This document shows, in pieces, positions 52,601-64,000 of a stretch of DNA of 64,000 bases. The first letter of the stretch is position 1; every line of letters begins with the position of its first letter. The stretch comes from Pocillopora verrucosa (taxonomy: Eukaryota; Cnidaria; Anthozoa; Scleractinia; Pocilloporidae). The notes below the pieces were generated by a model, which worked only from the letters and a program-made list of their open reading frames with translations, was not told the DNA's origin and ran no database searches. The DNA is taken from the NCBI RefSeq assembly GCF_036669915.1, contig NC_089314.1, forward strand, positions 1,798,970 through 1,862,969. The letters are read 5' to 3'. A program made the translations under genes and the position numbers.

Positions 52601-52960
52601 ATATAGTTGCTTTTAAGAATAATCAGGCCATTACAACAAAGATGACTATCTAATGTAGGCTTCGAATTCAAGTGCTAATATAAGACTTACAGTCATTTTC
52701 AAATTGAGCGTATTTATTGGATTCAAATAGGGGTGAAAGTTTGCAACTTGACGTCCTTAGAATCTTTAATTTAAGATTTCCTTGGCAGACTAACTTCCAG
52801 CTTGGTCGTTTCCCCTTTGCTTTGGTTAACAAATTGTGTCATCATCAAATTACATCAAAGACATATTCCAACGAATTAGAAGCATGTATGAGTTTTGTTA
52901 AATGATGGCAGATTTTTCACAGCAGGCAACAGCTTTAACGTCTCTTGAAATTCTCAAACG
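49650..52960. repeat. Flank alpha, copy 4, with an internal duplication
   Basis: Alpha-type flank of gene D. The segment 49668-49935 recurs at about 51190-51460 in the same orientation, and each is followed by the TCTCATGTTTAGAAAA part of alpha (50765 and 51465). A partial tandem duplication with deletions happened here. No gene seen. Confidence 0.7.
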
Positions 52961-53055
52961 CGGTAAAAGGGCAATGTTAAGTAAAAAACAAATGAGTTTT
53001 GACACACAAGTATCACTATAGCAACTACTTAAAGTTAGTGACCCTTTTTTGAGTA

Positions 53056-53100
53056 TTAAATGAGTCCAAAACACTTGAGTGGTCCAACACTGAGTATGAC
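53056..53100 (-). pseudogene. Vestigial 3' end of a fibrinogen-type exon
   Basis: Minus-strand frame SVGPLKCFGLI then TAA (53056-53058), the same relic as at 47873-47920. It lies about 200 bases beyond the end of gene E and shows that an older terminal exon existed there. Confidence 0.6.
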
Positions 53101-53298
53101 ATTCGGCTACAATTTTTTTCAAATACTTTTAGTCACACATCTTGAATTTCTCCATTTTTCTCACTACACCACAATCAAATTACCAATTCATTACATTTCT
53201 CTTGACTGTCATGGACCTCCATTTTAATTAAGATCTGAGAAAAAGAATAAGTCTTCAAGTAATATTTTTAATGTTCAACATACAGTCTTAGTGAGTTC

Positions 53299-54760
53299 TC
53301 AGTAAGTAAGTCCATAACACTCCAGTTTTCCAAGCGTGTGATATCCTTCTTCTCCTCCCGAGATACCAGTATCTCCAAACCTCATTTGAATCACGGGAAG
53401 CTTGCACTTGTCTGTTAGTAAACCGCTGTCCTCTCGCCAATTCCTATCGTTCTTATCGCAGTTGCAGTCGTGACTGCTGTCCGCGCACGTGTTATTCAAA
53501 CCGCATGCACATTTAAAGGGAACAGAGTTGACTCCACCCCAGTAAGTCATATTCTCGCCATCACGTGATACCCACCAGCCGTACATGATACCATTGGAAC
53601 GGAGGAGTGATTGATAGCACTCGTATTTAATAAACTGCTCACAGTGAGAAGATGAAGCTGTTAAGCTTGCTAGCTGAATTAGACTGGTTTCATCATAAGT
53701 AACACTGCGCGAATAGCTACCAGGGGCTTCAAACCCATCCACCAGTGTTCTGTTTTCACTGTCGTGACTGACAACTGTTACTCCTATCCCGTCCTTGTCA
53801 GTCATGTTACAGAAGACTTTAAATGGTTTCACTCCGCCCTCTCCATCAGGGTCGATGGCATAAGAGCCACTTTTAGCCTCAGGATTGCAGTATTTGATGT
53901 CACTGCAAGTTCGATTCCCTGAAAAACAAATAACAAAGCAACAAAGAACATAAGAAATTTAGAAGTAAAAGATTTCATTTATCTTAATATAAAGTGCCTG
54001 ACATGAACACGAAATTTATTTTCTCTTTACGGGAATGTTTATCAGGGAAAAGAAGTACAATAGACCGATTTAAAATTGAATTCATAGCCAAAAGTTGAAA
54101 ATAGGTAAACCATATACATACAAGAATAGTGGTTTATGACAGTATGTGACTCTTCCAGATCTACCACATGCAACAGTAAAAGACTAAATTCAATACCTCC
54201 ACATTTGTAGCGTTTGCAGTGAGTTCCGCAAAATCCAGGCTTACATTCACAATGATAGGAGTTCCTTTCATATTCAGGAACACAGACACCTCCGTTCTTA
54301 CAAGGAGCGCTTTCACATTGAGACTAGAAACAAAGTAAACATTCCTTGAATCATCCAGTTTGTATTTGAAGAAATACGAAGAGTGTTAAGCACCAAATAT
54401 ATGAACAGATCTTACCGACGGACTGCAGTGATGGAAGGTAGCGTTTGCATGAACCTTTTCAGCCTCTCTGTACTTGTCTGTGGCCAACAAAGCACACAGA
54501 TAAAGACCTTTGGAGTCAGGATACGCTGCCATGTTGAACGAATAACAATTTGGTTCACTAACACAAAGAAAAGCGCAGTCCAACTGATCTCTCATCATGG
54601 ATGATGAAATTTTCTCTGCCCACAAGTAATGGAATGGATCGCGCTTAAAGTTACCGAAAGAAAGATCGCTTGTTGGAGATCGATAGAGAGCGCTGTTTTG
54701 CATGGCAAACATCAAGTTAAACAGTAAAGGAAAAGACACTAAGAGAGGCAGGAGCAGCAT
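53299..54760 (-). CDS. Gene E: secreted PAN-EGF-fibrinogen-like protein, intact, divergent PAN domain
   Basis: Exons 54416-54760 (345 nt), 54197-54323 (127 nt) and 53299-53918 (620 nt) join in frame to 363 residues. The signal peptide is the same as in B. The PAN-like middle differs at many residues from A and B (SDLSFGNFKRDPFHYLWAEK; CAFLCVSEPNCYSFN) while both ends of exon 1 are conserved. One cysteine of A and B (GKFKCDP) is Arg here. The EGF exon begins SQCESAPCK. Exon 3 carries YGWWVSRDGENMTYWGG and RFGDTGISG and ends LECYGLTY, slightly altered at the C-terminus. Likely secreted; the altered PAN region could change binding. Confidence 0.85.
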
Positions 54761-56536
54761 GATAGTGGCCAGTGAACTTTTAACACCTGAATGCCTTGCG
54801 TCAGCCAACAGCAGCGATAAATAAAGAACAAAAAGGAAAAAATATATAATTATTCAGAGTGATAATTTTCTAGTATGGCATTTATTAAGGGTCATGATAT
54901 GGCAATTATCTAAGGAGGAGGAGCAGGTGAAACAGATGGGTTGAGTTGTGAAACACTGAGAGCGTTACAAAATTTAAAAGTATTATCTTGAACTGCCAAA
55001 CGGTAAAAGACAAGGGACGCTGTAGCGTGGCGGAAGTTAGATATTTGTAGATAGTGATACGTGTGGTGAAATTTCCAAGTTCCGCTTTGTTTGATCAACT
55101 GATGGAAAGTTTCCTGTCACATGACAGGTTCAGCGGTTGTGGTTCTTTACTTAATTTGTCATTTCCAAGTTTGCACGTGAGTCAGGCAAAACCTTATATG
55201 TCAATTTGTCCGTTAACAAGAACTTTCTTGTTTCTTCTATGAATTAAATACTTAGTTAAATGTTCTGTGTACTGAAAAAATGTCACTCACTTGTGAAAAA
55301 AACCCATTTTCTCTTAACTGCCAGGCGGAAAAAGACAAAGGGGAAAAACGCAAAAGACATCGAAGAGTGGTGAACGTTTGATATCTAAAGCAGGTGATAC
55401 TTTGAGCTTAAAGTATCACAGATGGAAAATTAGCGCTTTCATTCAAACTGAGATAGCCTAAAATTATGCGCCCTATTCCAGTAAAAGAATACATTTTCTT
55501 AAAACTTAATAAAGAGTGATTTGAGATATGCATTGAACAGAACGGGAGCTTATTCTCTCACGCCGTGACGCTTTACAAGATAAGTTTATAGGACGACGCA
55601 TTTTAATCAACACGTTTCTTTTATATCGGAACGTGATCTGCATATATTTTGAACTTGGAAAGGGTGTCCGGGATTTATATTTTTACGATTCGTTATTTTT
55701 GGATTAATATCTTTTAAACTTGAAAGTAGCACTCTTGAGCAAAGTTTTCAATGTAGTCGCCATATCTCGAGAAATAAGGAAAAATCGAAAATCCGGGACA
55801 CACTTTTGGGGTTCATTATAATTCTGACATTATCATCAAACTTCACGAAAATTGACTGAATACCAGCCAACAATAAACTTTCCAAAGATCAAAACTCAAG
55901 CCAAAGCACTTTGCCAGAGAAAACTACTTAAATTTTTTTCGGGGCGTCGGAGTTTGTTTACATAAATGTATTTCCACTTCACGCTTGTCAAGGCTGTTAT
56001 CCGATCACATTGAAGCAAGCTATTTGACGCTGTTTAGCCTGTCGGCGTTGACGCGTGCTGGGGGGCTGTTACAAAGCTGAGCGGGAATGGGAAAATAACA
56101 CGCGAAATTAAAAATAGGACTTAATTTTTAATTTTTAATTTTTAAGTGACGGCTGTCAATACACCCACTTTAATCTCCCTAATCATTATTTTTTTATGTT
56201 AAGTTTAAAGGAAAATTACCGTATACAATTCACTACATCGATCTAAATTCAAATCCACGAGAGCCAAGACTATGTCAGTATCGTGAAACTTGAGCTTATG
56301 TTCAAAATAATACTTCATTAACGTATATGAATGGAATAAACGTTTCACGTGAGAAACGTGTACGTCAGACAAAAGCCATCGTTCATAATAGTATTGAAAT
56401 ACGAAAGCCTCCTTCGTAAAAAAGCTGGGTTATTTTGGTTGCTAGATTGGTCCATCTTAACTATTTGATCTCCCCACCCGTTTAGGAAAGTTTCGTTGTC
56501 TTGGAGTATGTTGATGTGTTTCACCTGTTTAACTTC

Positions 56537-56790
56537 CTGTCGCAATAATCATCGCCCTTGCAATAACTATCGCACTTTATAAGTACACTTACCTCGCTTT
56601 TTAATAAAAAAGTTGTCGCACTTTGTAACATAATCTTCTCTCTTTGAAATTACTGTCGCACCCCGGAATATTACTTTCGCTCTTATGAGTATCATTTGCA
56701 GTTTGTAATTAAAAAGCTGTCGCTTTATTCAAAGAACAGTCCAATGCATTTTGTTGTAACATAAGCTTTCGCACTTCGTATTAAAACTTG
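56537..56790. repeat. TCGCACTTT tandem array, copy 2
   Basis: Unit-by-unit match to 29700-29960 with few substitutions (for example TCTTCTCTC for TCTTCGCTC). Confidence 0.55.
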
Positions 56791-58601
56791 TAGAGCTTTC
56801 TAATTAAAGAGATGTTGCTCTGTGTAAGAACAGATCACGACATTTTGTTAATTATAAAATAGGCTTGAGAAGTTTCATTTTTTTCAATTTTCTTTATCGA
56901 TGAAACCTTTCTGAGATTGTGGGCTCCTCCCATAAGAATTGTGTTCTGGATTTACTACAGTTTGATACTTCCCGGAATTTCATTGATGTGCATCATCGTG
57001 CCTCTTCTCGTCGATCTTGGAACGCTCACTTCTACTGGATTTACCACGGTTCTCATCTTCAATATTTGGGGGAAGGGGGAGGGGATAGTCCAAACTTCGA
57101 TGCAGAAAACAATTTTTTGTATTTGTTTTAGTTTTTACAAAGTACTGAATATCTCTACATGATAAGCTTTAGTTTCTTCAAGCTGAGTACTCATATGCGA
57201 TCCTGTCGTTGAAAGAATTTTGCTTTTAGGCAAGTAGTTAAAAAATCCTGATGGTGGGGGAGCGGAACCCCACACTCTCCCCTATATCCGACATCATGAG
57301 TGTAATGTGTACGTCATAAGTCCGTTCCACAGCTGATATCTCCAGTGAGATCATCAAAGTTTATATGGCCCCGGCTGACAGCACTGGCGTCAAGCAGTTT
57401 TACTCGTGCATGTTGATGACCAATAAATTCCTAGACCTCTATAGTCTTCCGCACCTTCGTCTCCAAACATTCACCAGTACCTTGCCTGACGACCTTAGGA
57501 GTGAGGAAGAAACTGGTACTTAGAATTGACACTCTTATTATTAAAGGAAAAACACGAGAAGGCTGTCAAGGCAGGCGGCTATGTCGAGTATGTCGGCTGA
57601 TAATGTCCACGACCGAAAAATTGTCCAAAAAATGAATCTTTGGCCAAGAAGCAAGGCTTTGAGGGTAAATTTGAAATTTTGAGGACAATCTCTCAGCCAA
57701 GGGCATTATCAGGCGACATGCCAGCAAGCTAGAAGGGGGGATATTTATTTTATAACCCTCTCATTAATTTTTGTATCTTGCGTATAAAACAAAGTTTTGT
57801 TATCTTTTTTGTACTTTCTAGAGCAGCATTTGAGATCAGCCTTTAATTCCCAGCACCTGTGGACTCTACAAAATAAGTTCGTTTTTCTCCCTTTTCAAGT
57901 AATTAAGTCGAGAAAGTGAAACTGTTGGGCTTTTTACGTTGGCTTTCTTGCTTTTCGACGGAAATAATCGGACAAATATTAACATGGGGTTATTGGCTGA
58001 TAATTGTCCGTTGATTTTGTACCACGTCAAATAAAGTAGGTAACAGAGCTGCGCGAAAATGAATGGACGGGTTTGATATTGCACATGTCGATAGAAAAGA
58101 ACATTATAACCTTCTCTTACGAAAACAAGAAATGACATTCGTAATGTAGAATGTACAAATTCCCTTCGAGCATTGCAGCTCTGTGATCTGCACAGGGCGT
58201 GAGATATATACATTTTAACTACTGTGGCAGACAATAATTAACCAGAAACGGTAAAGGTTTGTTTAAAATTCACTAGAAAATATTCATTAAAAAAGTTCAC
58301 TTACTACTCTGTATTTGGGTAACATCATGCCGAGAACAAGAAGAGAAGAGAAAAGCTGGCTATTTTTGAGAAATAGCTCGCTTTTACCCTGAGACGACTG
58401 AGGCTTACGATGTTAAGTTCAGATGAATGAGCTTTTCGATATGTATAAGAAATCACGTGATCAAAAGTAGGCAAGTTTGTGACCTTCCACAATATAGAAA
58501 ATATTAAAGTTCACACGGTAACCAGGTGGACAATCAGACATGGTTTGATGCTACTCTGGTTTACAGATTGAATGAATGTAACCGAAGAAGTTACAATTCA
58601 T

Positions 58602-58648
58602 AGACCCAACGTTTCGACACTCCTGCCTATATAGTGCCTTCAACAGGG
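58602..58648 (-). mobile_element. Hammerhead-like motif, copy 2
   Basis: Same layout and the same core substitution as at 31766-31812; carried along by duplication of flank beta. Confidence 0.45.
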
Positions 58649-59951
58649 ATGATCTAAACGCTGCAACAAGAGGTCCTTTTATATGATAACTAATTAGCTT
58701 TTATGCAATACTCCTTGTGTTGGTTATTTGGAGAAGCTAGAAAACTGAGAAGTCTATGTCAAAATGACTGATCACTGTGATCAAGATCATTAAATTTGAC
58801 TGCTGATAATATTTTGTCGGTACCAGCACTGTCCACTTAAACAAGTATTGTAACCTACACATTCAATAGCGCGAGGTTGCTTTATTTTGTTATCGTGCTA
58901 ATGATATTTTTGCACACAATGAAGCTTAGTGGAGGACCCTGTTAAGAATGTTTAACATAAAAGTAAATTGACTCAAAAAACTCAAGAAGCTCGAGTAGCT
59001 GGAGGCACTCTCACGCATCTTTCTTGCTCCCAGCGTTAAATAATTCACTGACTTAGTTTCTATTGACTTTTACAAAAGGGGTTTTCAAACTGATTTTTAA
59101 ACGTCCAGCTTGACTTGCATTCTTAATCGTATAAACCAGGCCAGTCATCGATGAAAGAGGTCTTAATAGTTTTGGTTTAGAGTATAACAACTTGACCGAT
59201 AAACTCTGAAGAGGAAGCTCTCGAGAGAAATCTGTCTTTACATGATAAACAATCAGGTAAGCAAATGTGGTACAACCATAACATTCCTCTTTAGGATTCT
59301 GATACGTTATTCAGGAATCATTGAAGCTTATGCGTGCAGGCAGTTATACTATAAGTAACTTATTTGTTGCGGTCTGTATTATTTCATTTCATTTTTTTGA
59401 CAGTGATAGTGCCTCACCAACGGCTCAGTTAGAATGGGGCCTTCGAATTATTCGTTGGCGCAGTGTACTTGAGTTGCTCACTTTAATCTAAGAGAATTTA
59501 TATCAACGATTGTCTAAGGCTTACGGGAAAAATCTCGAGGACCGAGTTTGTTGAAAAGTACAATTGTCAGAATGTTGGGAGACTAACAACGCAAACACAC
59601 GAAGTTGCTTAATCGTCATATACTGTACAACAATATTGTACAAATCTGTAAGTGATTATCGGGTTTTTTTTCAATTTCACGGTATTTGGACTACATGTTT
59701 ATTGTTTTCACAAATGCTCTTCACACCGTCAACCATCTCCGTCTCCAAACTACAAGCAGCGACAATGGCGCCTTCGGCGCCTAAAATTATGCTTAATATG
59801 CTAAAACACATGCGCCAAACATTTTAACCTTCCTACTGATATTTATCCATCCTGGAATTCCTTTCAGGCAGCGAACTATCATAACAAATAGCATGTTACT
59901 TTACAGCGCTATAACAGGCGAGTCTAAAAATAGCGGGTAGACAGTTACGAT

Positions 59952-61434
59952 CTATATGAGTCCCAAACACTTCAACTTTCCAAGTGTGTGGTATCCCTGA
60001 TCACTTTTTGTAGAGCCGGTATCTCCAAACCTCAGTTGCTTCACGGGAAGCCTGGACTTGTTAGTAAGTAAACCACTGTCCTCTCGCCATTCTTGGTCAA
60101 GTTTGTCGCAGTTACATCCGTACTCAGGGTCTGCACATGTCTGGTTCAAGCCGCATGCGCATTTGTAATCGAAAGAATCCACTCCTCCCCAGTACTTCAT
60201 CTCTTCTCCATCACGTGATACCCACCAGCCGTAACCATCGCGAAAGAGCCTTGAGTGATAGCACTCGTACATTATAAACTGCTCACAGTGAGAAGATGAA
60301 GCTGTTAGACTTGTCAGCTGAAGGAGACTGGTTCCCTGGTACGTGACATTGCACGAATAACTGCCGGGGTCCTGAAATCCATCCACCAGCGTTCTGTTTT
60401 CACTGTCGTGACTGACAACTGTCACTCCAACACCGTCTTTGTCAGCCATGTCACAGAAGACTTTAAAAGGTTTCTCTCCACCTTCTCCATCAGGATCGAT
60501 GACGTAAGAGTCACTTGGAGTCCTAGGGTAGGAGTGTTTGATATCACTGCAGGTTCGATTTCCTGAAAAGTAAAAAGACACAGAGAAACGACTATTTCAC
60601 AAAAGATTATCCCCGTTCTTACGGGAAAAGAGAACTACTGACGCGAGAAGCCATTTAAGAGATTGTATATATTAATCTTTCAAAAGTTTCATTTCCATGA
60701 AAAATGAAGAAAAGGTCGAACTTTCAATACCTTTCATATTGGAAACATGTTGCAGGACACTATAGATGTAGATGGAAGCAGTTGCACAAAGTTTTCAATG
60801 ACATTTAGTTATAACTAAAGAAGACAGTATGACTTCTACTTTAGAGTTTGTACCTCTCAGTTTGAAATGAACTTAATACCTCCACGTTTGCAGTGAGTTT
60901 CACTGAGTCCAGGCTGATAATCACAGTGATAGGAGTTCCTTTCATATTCAGGAACATAGACAGGCCACCGTTCTTACAAGGAGCGCTAGAATGGAGACTA
61001 GAAACAAAGTAAACATTCCTTGAATCATCCAGTTTCTATTTTAAGAAATACGAAGAGTGTTAAGCACCAAATATATGAAGAGATCTTACCAACGGACTGC
61101 AGAGATGGAAGGTAGCATTTGCTTGAGCCTTTTCAGCCTCTCTGTGCTTGTCTTTGGCCAATAACTCGCACAGATAAAGACCTTTGGAGTCAGGATACAC
61201 TGCCATGTTAAACGAATAGCACTTTGGTTCACCAACGCAAAGGAAAGTGTAGTCTAACTTATCTTCCACCATGGACGATGTAAGTTTCTCCGCCCATGAC
61301 AAGTAGAAAGGGTCGCACTTGATTTTACCAAACGAAGCACGGCCAGTTGGATATCGATAGAGAGCGCTGTTTTGTGTGGCAAGCAACAATCCTAACAAAG
61401 AAGGAAGAAACAACAAGAGTAACAAAAGCAGTAT
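59952..61434 (-). pseudogene. Gene F: PAN-EGF-fibrinogen-like pseudogene (start lost, EGF exon broken)
   Basis: Exons by homology: 61090-61434 (345 nt), 60880-60997 (118 nt) and 59952-60562 (611 nt). The codon aligned with the family ATG is ATA (61434-61432), so the start is lost. In the EGF exon a 2-base loss near 60986-60991 creates a TAG and removes the first cysteine; a 2-base gain near 60963 restores the frame after it. Exon 3 is completely open (GNRTCSDIKHSYPR to LGKLKCLGLI), suggesting recent inactivation. It is closest to gene C, sharing the shorter EGF exon and the GDTGSTKSDQGYHTLGKL ending. Confidence 0.8.
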
Positions 61435-61574
61435 GACAGTGGCTGACGAACTCTCACCACCGGAATGAGTTGCTGTATGATACCGCAGACTTTACATTCA
61501 AATGAAAAATAGGTCCTTTATAATTGCCTGTCAGTAATTATGAATTAAAAGCCACATCTATGAAGCAGGTGCCA

Positions 61575-64000
61575 TAGGTGGGATAAACTTCTACTATAGG
61601 GGAAGTAAAGGTGGAACAGTAAGTTTTAAAAAGTCATCTTAAATAAAACTCTCCTTGACAAACCTGCATAATACTTTTTTAGATTTTTTTTTTTTTAACA
61701 AGAATTGCTTTCAAACTGTTGTTTTTTCCTATGGAGGAAACGATGTCTATTAATACCTTCTTTACAACAGGTTTAAAAAGTTTTAAATATTCATATCAAT
61801 ATCTATTAACTCTGACAATGCTAATGATTTATTATATTGGTTTGAACTAATGTTTTTGTTAATTTTAAAGAGATTTTTGGTACTCTGCTCCCTACTCTAC
61901 AACAAACTTGAAAATAAATTTCTAGTTACTCCTTCACATGTCCCTGTTAGCAGGTTTTCTGTAAGGAGTTATGTTTTGGCTCGCACCAGGCTAACAATAT
62001 ATGAAATAAATTGACACTGACTATAAATTGGCACCAACCACAAAAGCTAAAGTTGTTTTCCCCTTTTAGAGGGAGCGGTTGTTTATGTAATATTTTTATT
62101 ATTTTACTATGCCGAGACACTTTCCTCTTAGAAGGGTTTTTGTGAAAGAAAAAAAGTTCTTTTCTAATTTTTAGTTTTTTCTTTTTTGGACAAAATTAAA
62201 AACACCAAATATCAAACTAATTTTTCATTACCTCCCGGACGAATTCCTGATCATAGGCAGATACTGGGCAGATTTCCTCTTCGTGACTTAAAAGGAGCTT
62301 ATCTAATTAATAAACAATAATCATTTTAAATTGGAACAAGTTCAGCTAAAAGAAATTGAAGAAATTTATCTAAGTTATGTCTGTCTGACATCTCTTAAAA
62401 ATGTTAGGAAATCCTCTACATGGATCGGAAAACGAGCGAGCCTCGATTATGTAATTTATTTGCTAAAAATGTCAGTCGTTTCATCTCCGTATATTAGCAT
62501 TTTCAATGAAACAATATACTGGTCTCAAATATAAACATTGCACAGTTACTCATTAAATATTTCTTGTAAAAAGTTCAGAAACAAATATCCAGTTAGAAAA
62601 ACTCATATTTGCGAATATTGTTTATCGAACATGCTACAGCATTAGCAAAGAATAACATTTGACCTAGGAGAAATGGTCAGAGTACTCGTTTAGGATTACT
62701 TTAGATGCAATTTCAACAAGGCCTGCAAAGCAGAGTTGAATTACATTTGTTCTACATAACTAGATTGAAAAGAAAATAGTCTTCGACTTGTATCAGCCTG
62801 AGATGCAAAAAATGGTTTATTAGTGCACTATAATGACAACAAACAACTCGTTTTCGTCAGGAAATACATTATAGAGAGAACGAACGATGGGCGTTTTACC
62901 AGGGATAGTTATTTAGAACTGATGAGTAACTTATCGTAATCAACGGGAAAAAAAACTGGAACATTATCGTCACTGAAATGAACGTTTCGCGGCCTTGTAT
63001 CCCAGAGATGCTAGTTCGCGGATAACAGGAATAAATAATCAACAGTTATTCACCAAAGTGGAGGCGAATAATTGTTTACGTATGCCATATAGGGAACCAA
63101 AAAAAAATCATTTAATGTTTGTGAATATACCAAAAGATCGTCGGAAGATCTTTGCAGCCTCTGGTATCGTTTAATTACGTATAAACTTGTTTACGCGTCA
63201 AAATGCGGAATGCCTCCGGCTTGCAGAAGCACAATAATTAATTCATTCCACTGTTATACGATAAAGAAGTCATAACTTTGGCGAATATTCAGATATTTTG
63301 ACACGTTATGTCTCATGTTTAGAAAAGTTGATGTAATGATGCTATATTTTTATGCGTTGCTTTTTATCTCTCATTCCGAATGCGCTTCATCTTTGAAATT
63401 AAGATGATCGAAAAGAGAAATTGCATAAACTTAAAACAAAATATTTTTTGTATCTGAACACCTAACTAAATATCATCGCCAAAAAATATATGGCTGGTTC
63501 AACCGAATACTTTCATAAATCAATAGTTTTAGAAATTTTGCTCAACAGTTTGTTGTAAAGTGATTTATTGAAACAAAACGTAGGCAGCTATATGCATAAA
63601 TATATTTAAAAATGACATATACTTTGTTGCTTCGTTATCAATTAATATTCCAAATCCACTTTGATGGAAACTGGATAATTTTTTATATACGGAGGTAATT
63701 TAGAGTTACAAGACTTTTCAAAGAAAAGGTTAAAAGAAGGTCTCAATGAAGGGGTTAATGTTGAATAATACAATAATAATAATAATAATAATAATACGGA
63801 GATAATTTAGAGTTACAAGACTTTTCAAAGTAAAGGTTAAAAGAAGGTCTCAATAAAGGGGTTAATGTTGAAAGTTGATTTTTTTTCCAATTTTGACTAT
63901 TGATGGTTTATTATGTTTGCACCTATTCGGTCTTTTTCTGACAAAGTAAACTTAATTTTAAAGACCTCCAACGATTTACTAATTAAGATATGTGCAGAGA
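61575..64000. repeat. Flank alpha, copy 5 (upstream of gene F), runs off the window
   Basis: Matches the other alpha blocks in order. It includes an AAT microsatellite at about 63763-63795. Around it about 75 bases (63700-63765) are repeated at 63800-63871, so the microsatellite sits in a small tandem duplication. No gene seen. Confidence 0.75.

Larger units (their letters stand above)
54761..59951. repeat. Flank beta, copy 2 (between genes E and F)
   Basis: Near-identical to 27902-32999, including the TCGC array (56537-56790), a gamma repeat (57570-58030) and the hammerhead-like motif (58602-58648). About 110 bases at 59483-59590 are unique to this copy. No gene supported. Confidence 0.8.

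Noticed and set aside
1..64000. CRISPR arrays, rRNA, bacterial operators or riboswitches
   Set aside because: None seen; repeats here lack regular spacer structure and the genome is eukaryotic.

Overview
The window is animal nuclear DNA: AT-rich, with spliced genes and large intergenic repeats. It most likely comes from an anthozoan cnidarian such as a stony coral. That placement is inferred from a tandem family of secreted PAN-EGF-fibrinogen-like proteins and from the mix of mobile elements; nothing in the sequence names the species. There is a 100-base N gap at 3051-3150.

Layout. 1-3050 has no convincing gene. About 3151-17450 is a Polinton/Maverick (adintovirus-like) integrated dsDNA virus. 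Its family-B DNA polymerase runs rightward and is broken by frameshifts in its first kilobase. About 15 genes run leftward toward it: candidate penton/minor capsid, a parvovirus-type phospholipase A2, a chain of small basic virion-type proteins, packaging ATPase, adenain-type protease, double-jelly-roll major capsid, chromodomain integrase, a 57-codon death-domain-like ORF and a GRF zinc-finger protein. The left terminus probably lies in the gap.

17.45-64 kb is a tandem array of six leftward three-exon genes (A to F): signal peptide plus PAN/apple exon, EGF exon, and Caspr-like fibrinogen-type exon. A, B and E join into full reading frames of 364, 364 and 363 residues. C, D and F are pseudogenes. 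Two upstream-flank types recur in the order A-alpha, B-beta-C-alpha, D-alpha, E-beta-F-alpha, so B-C and E-F are paralogous pairs. A small five-exon coiled-coil gene on the + strand (22949-24747) lies between A and B.

A Ty3/Gypsy retrotransposon (34633-39193, LTRs about 144 bp, 5-bp target duplication) sits in the alpha flank of gene C. A 5.2-kb tandem duplication (36872-42085 / 42086-47326) repeats its 3' half plus the flank. Indels concentrated at about 39.3-43.9 kb, on both sides of the duplication junction, suggest that stretch may be low-quality assembly. Smaller insertions include a 254-bp foldback element with a target duplication and hammerhead-ribozyme-like cores typical of Penelope-like elements or retrozymes.

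Most working genes here fall into two sets: the virion and genome-handling genes of the Polinton, and the secreted-protein family. Polinton gene order, overlapping start/stop codons and stop-codon poly(A) signals show a compact viral genome. The host array shows birth-and-death evolution with gene conversion.
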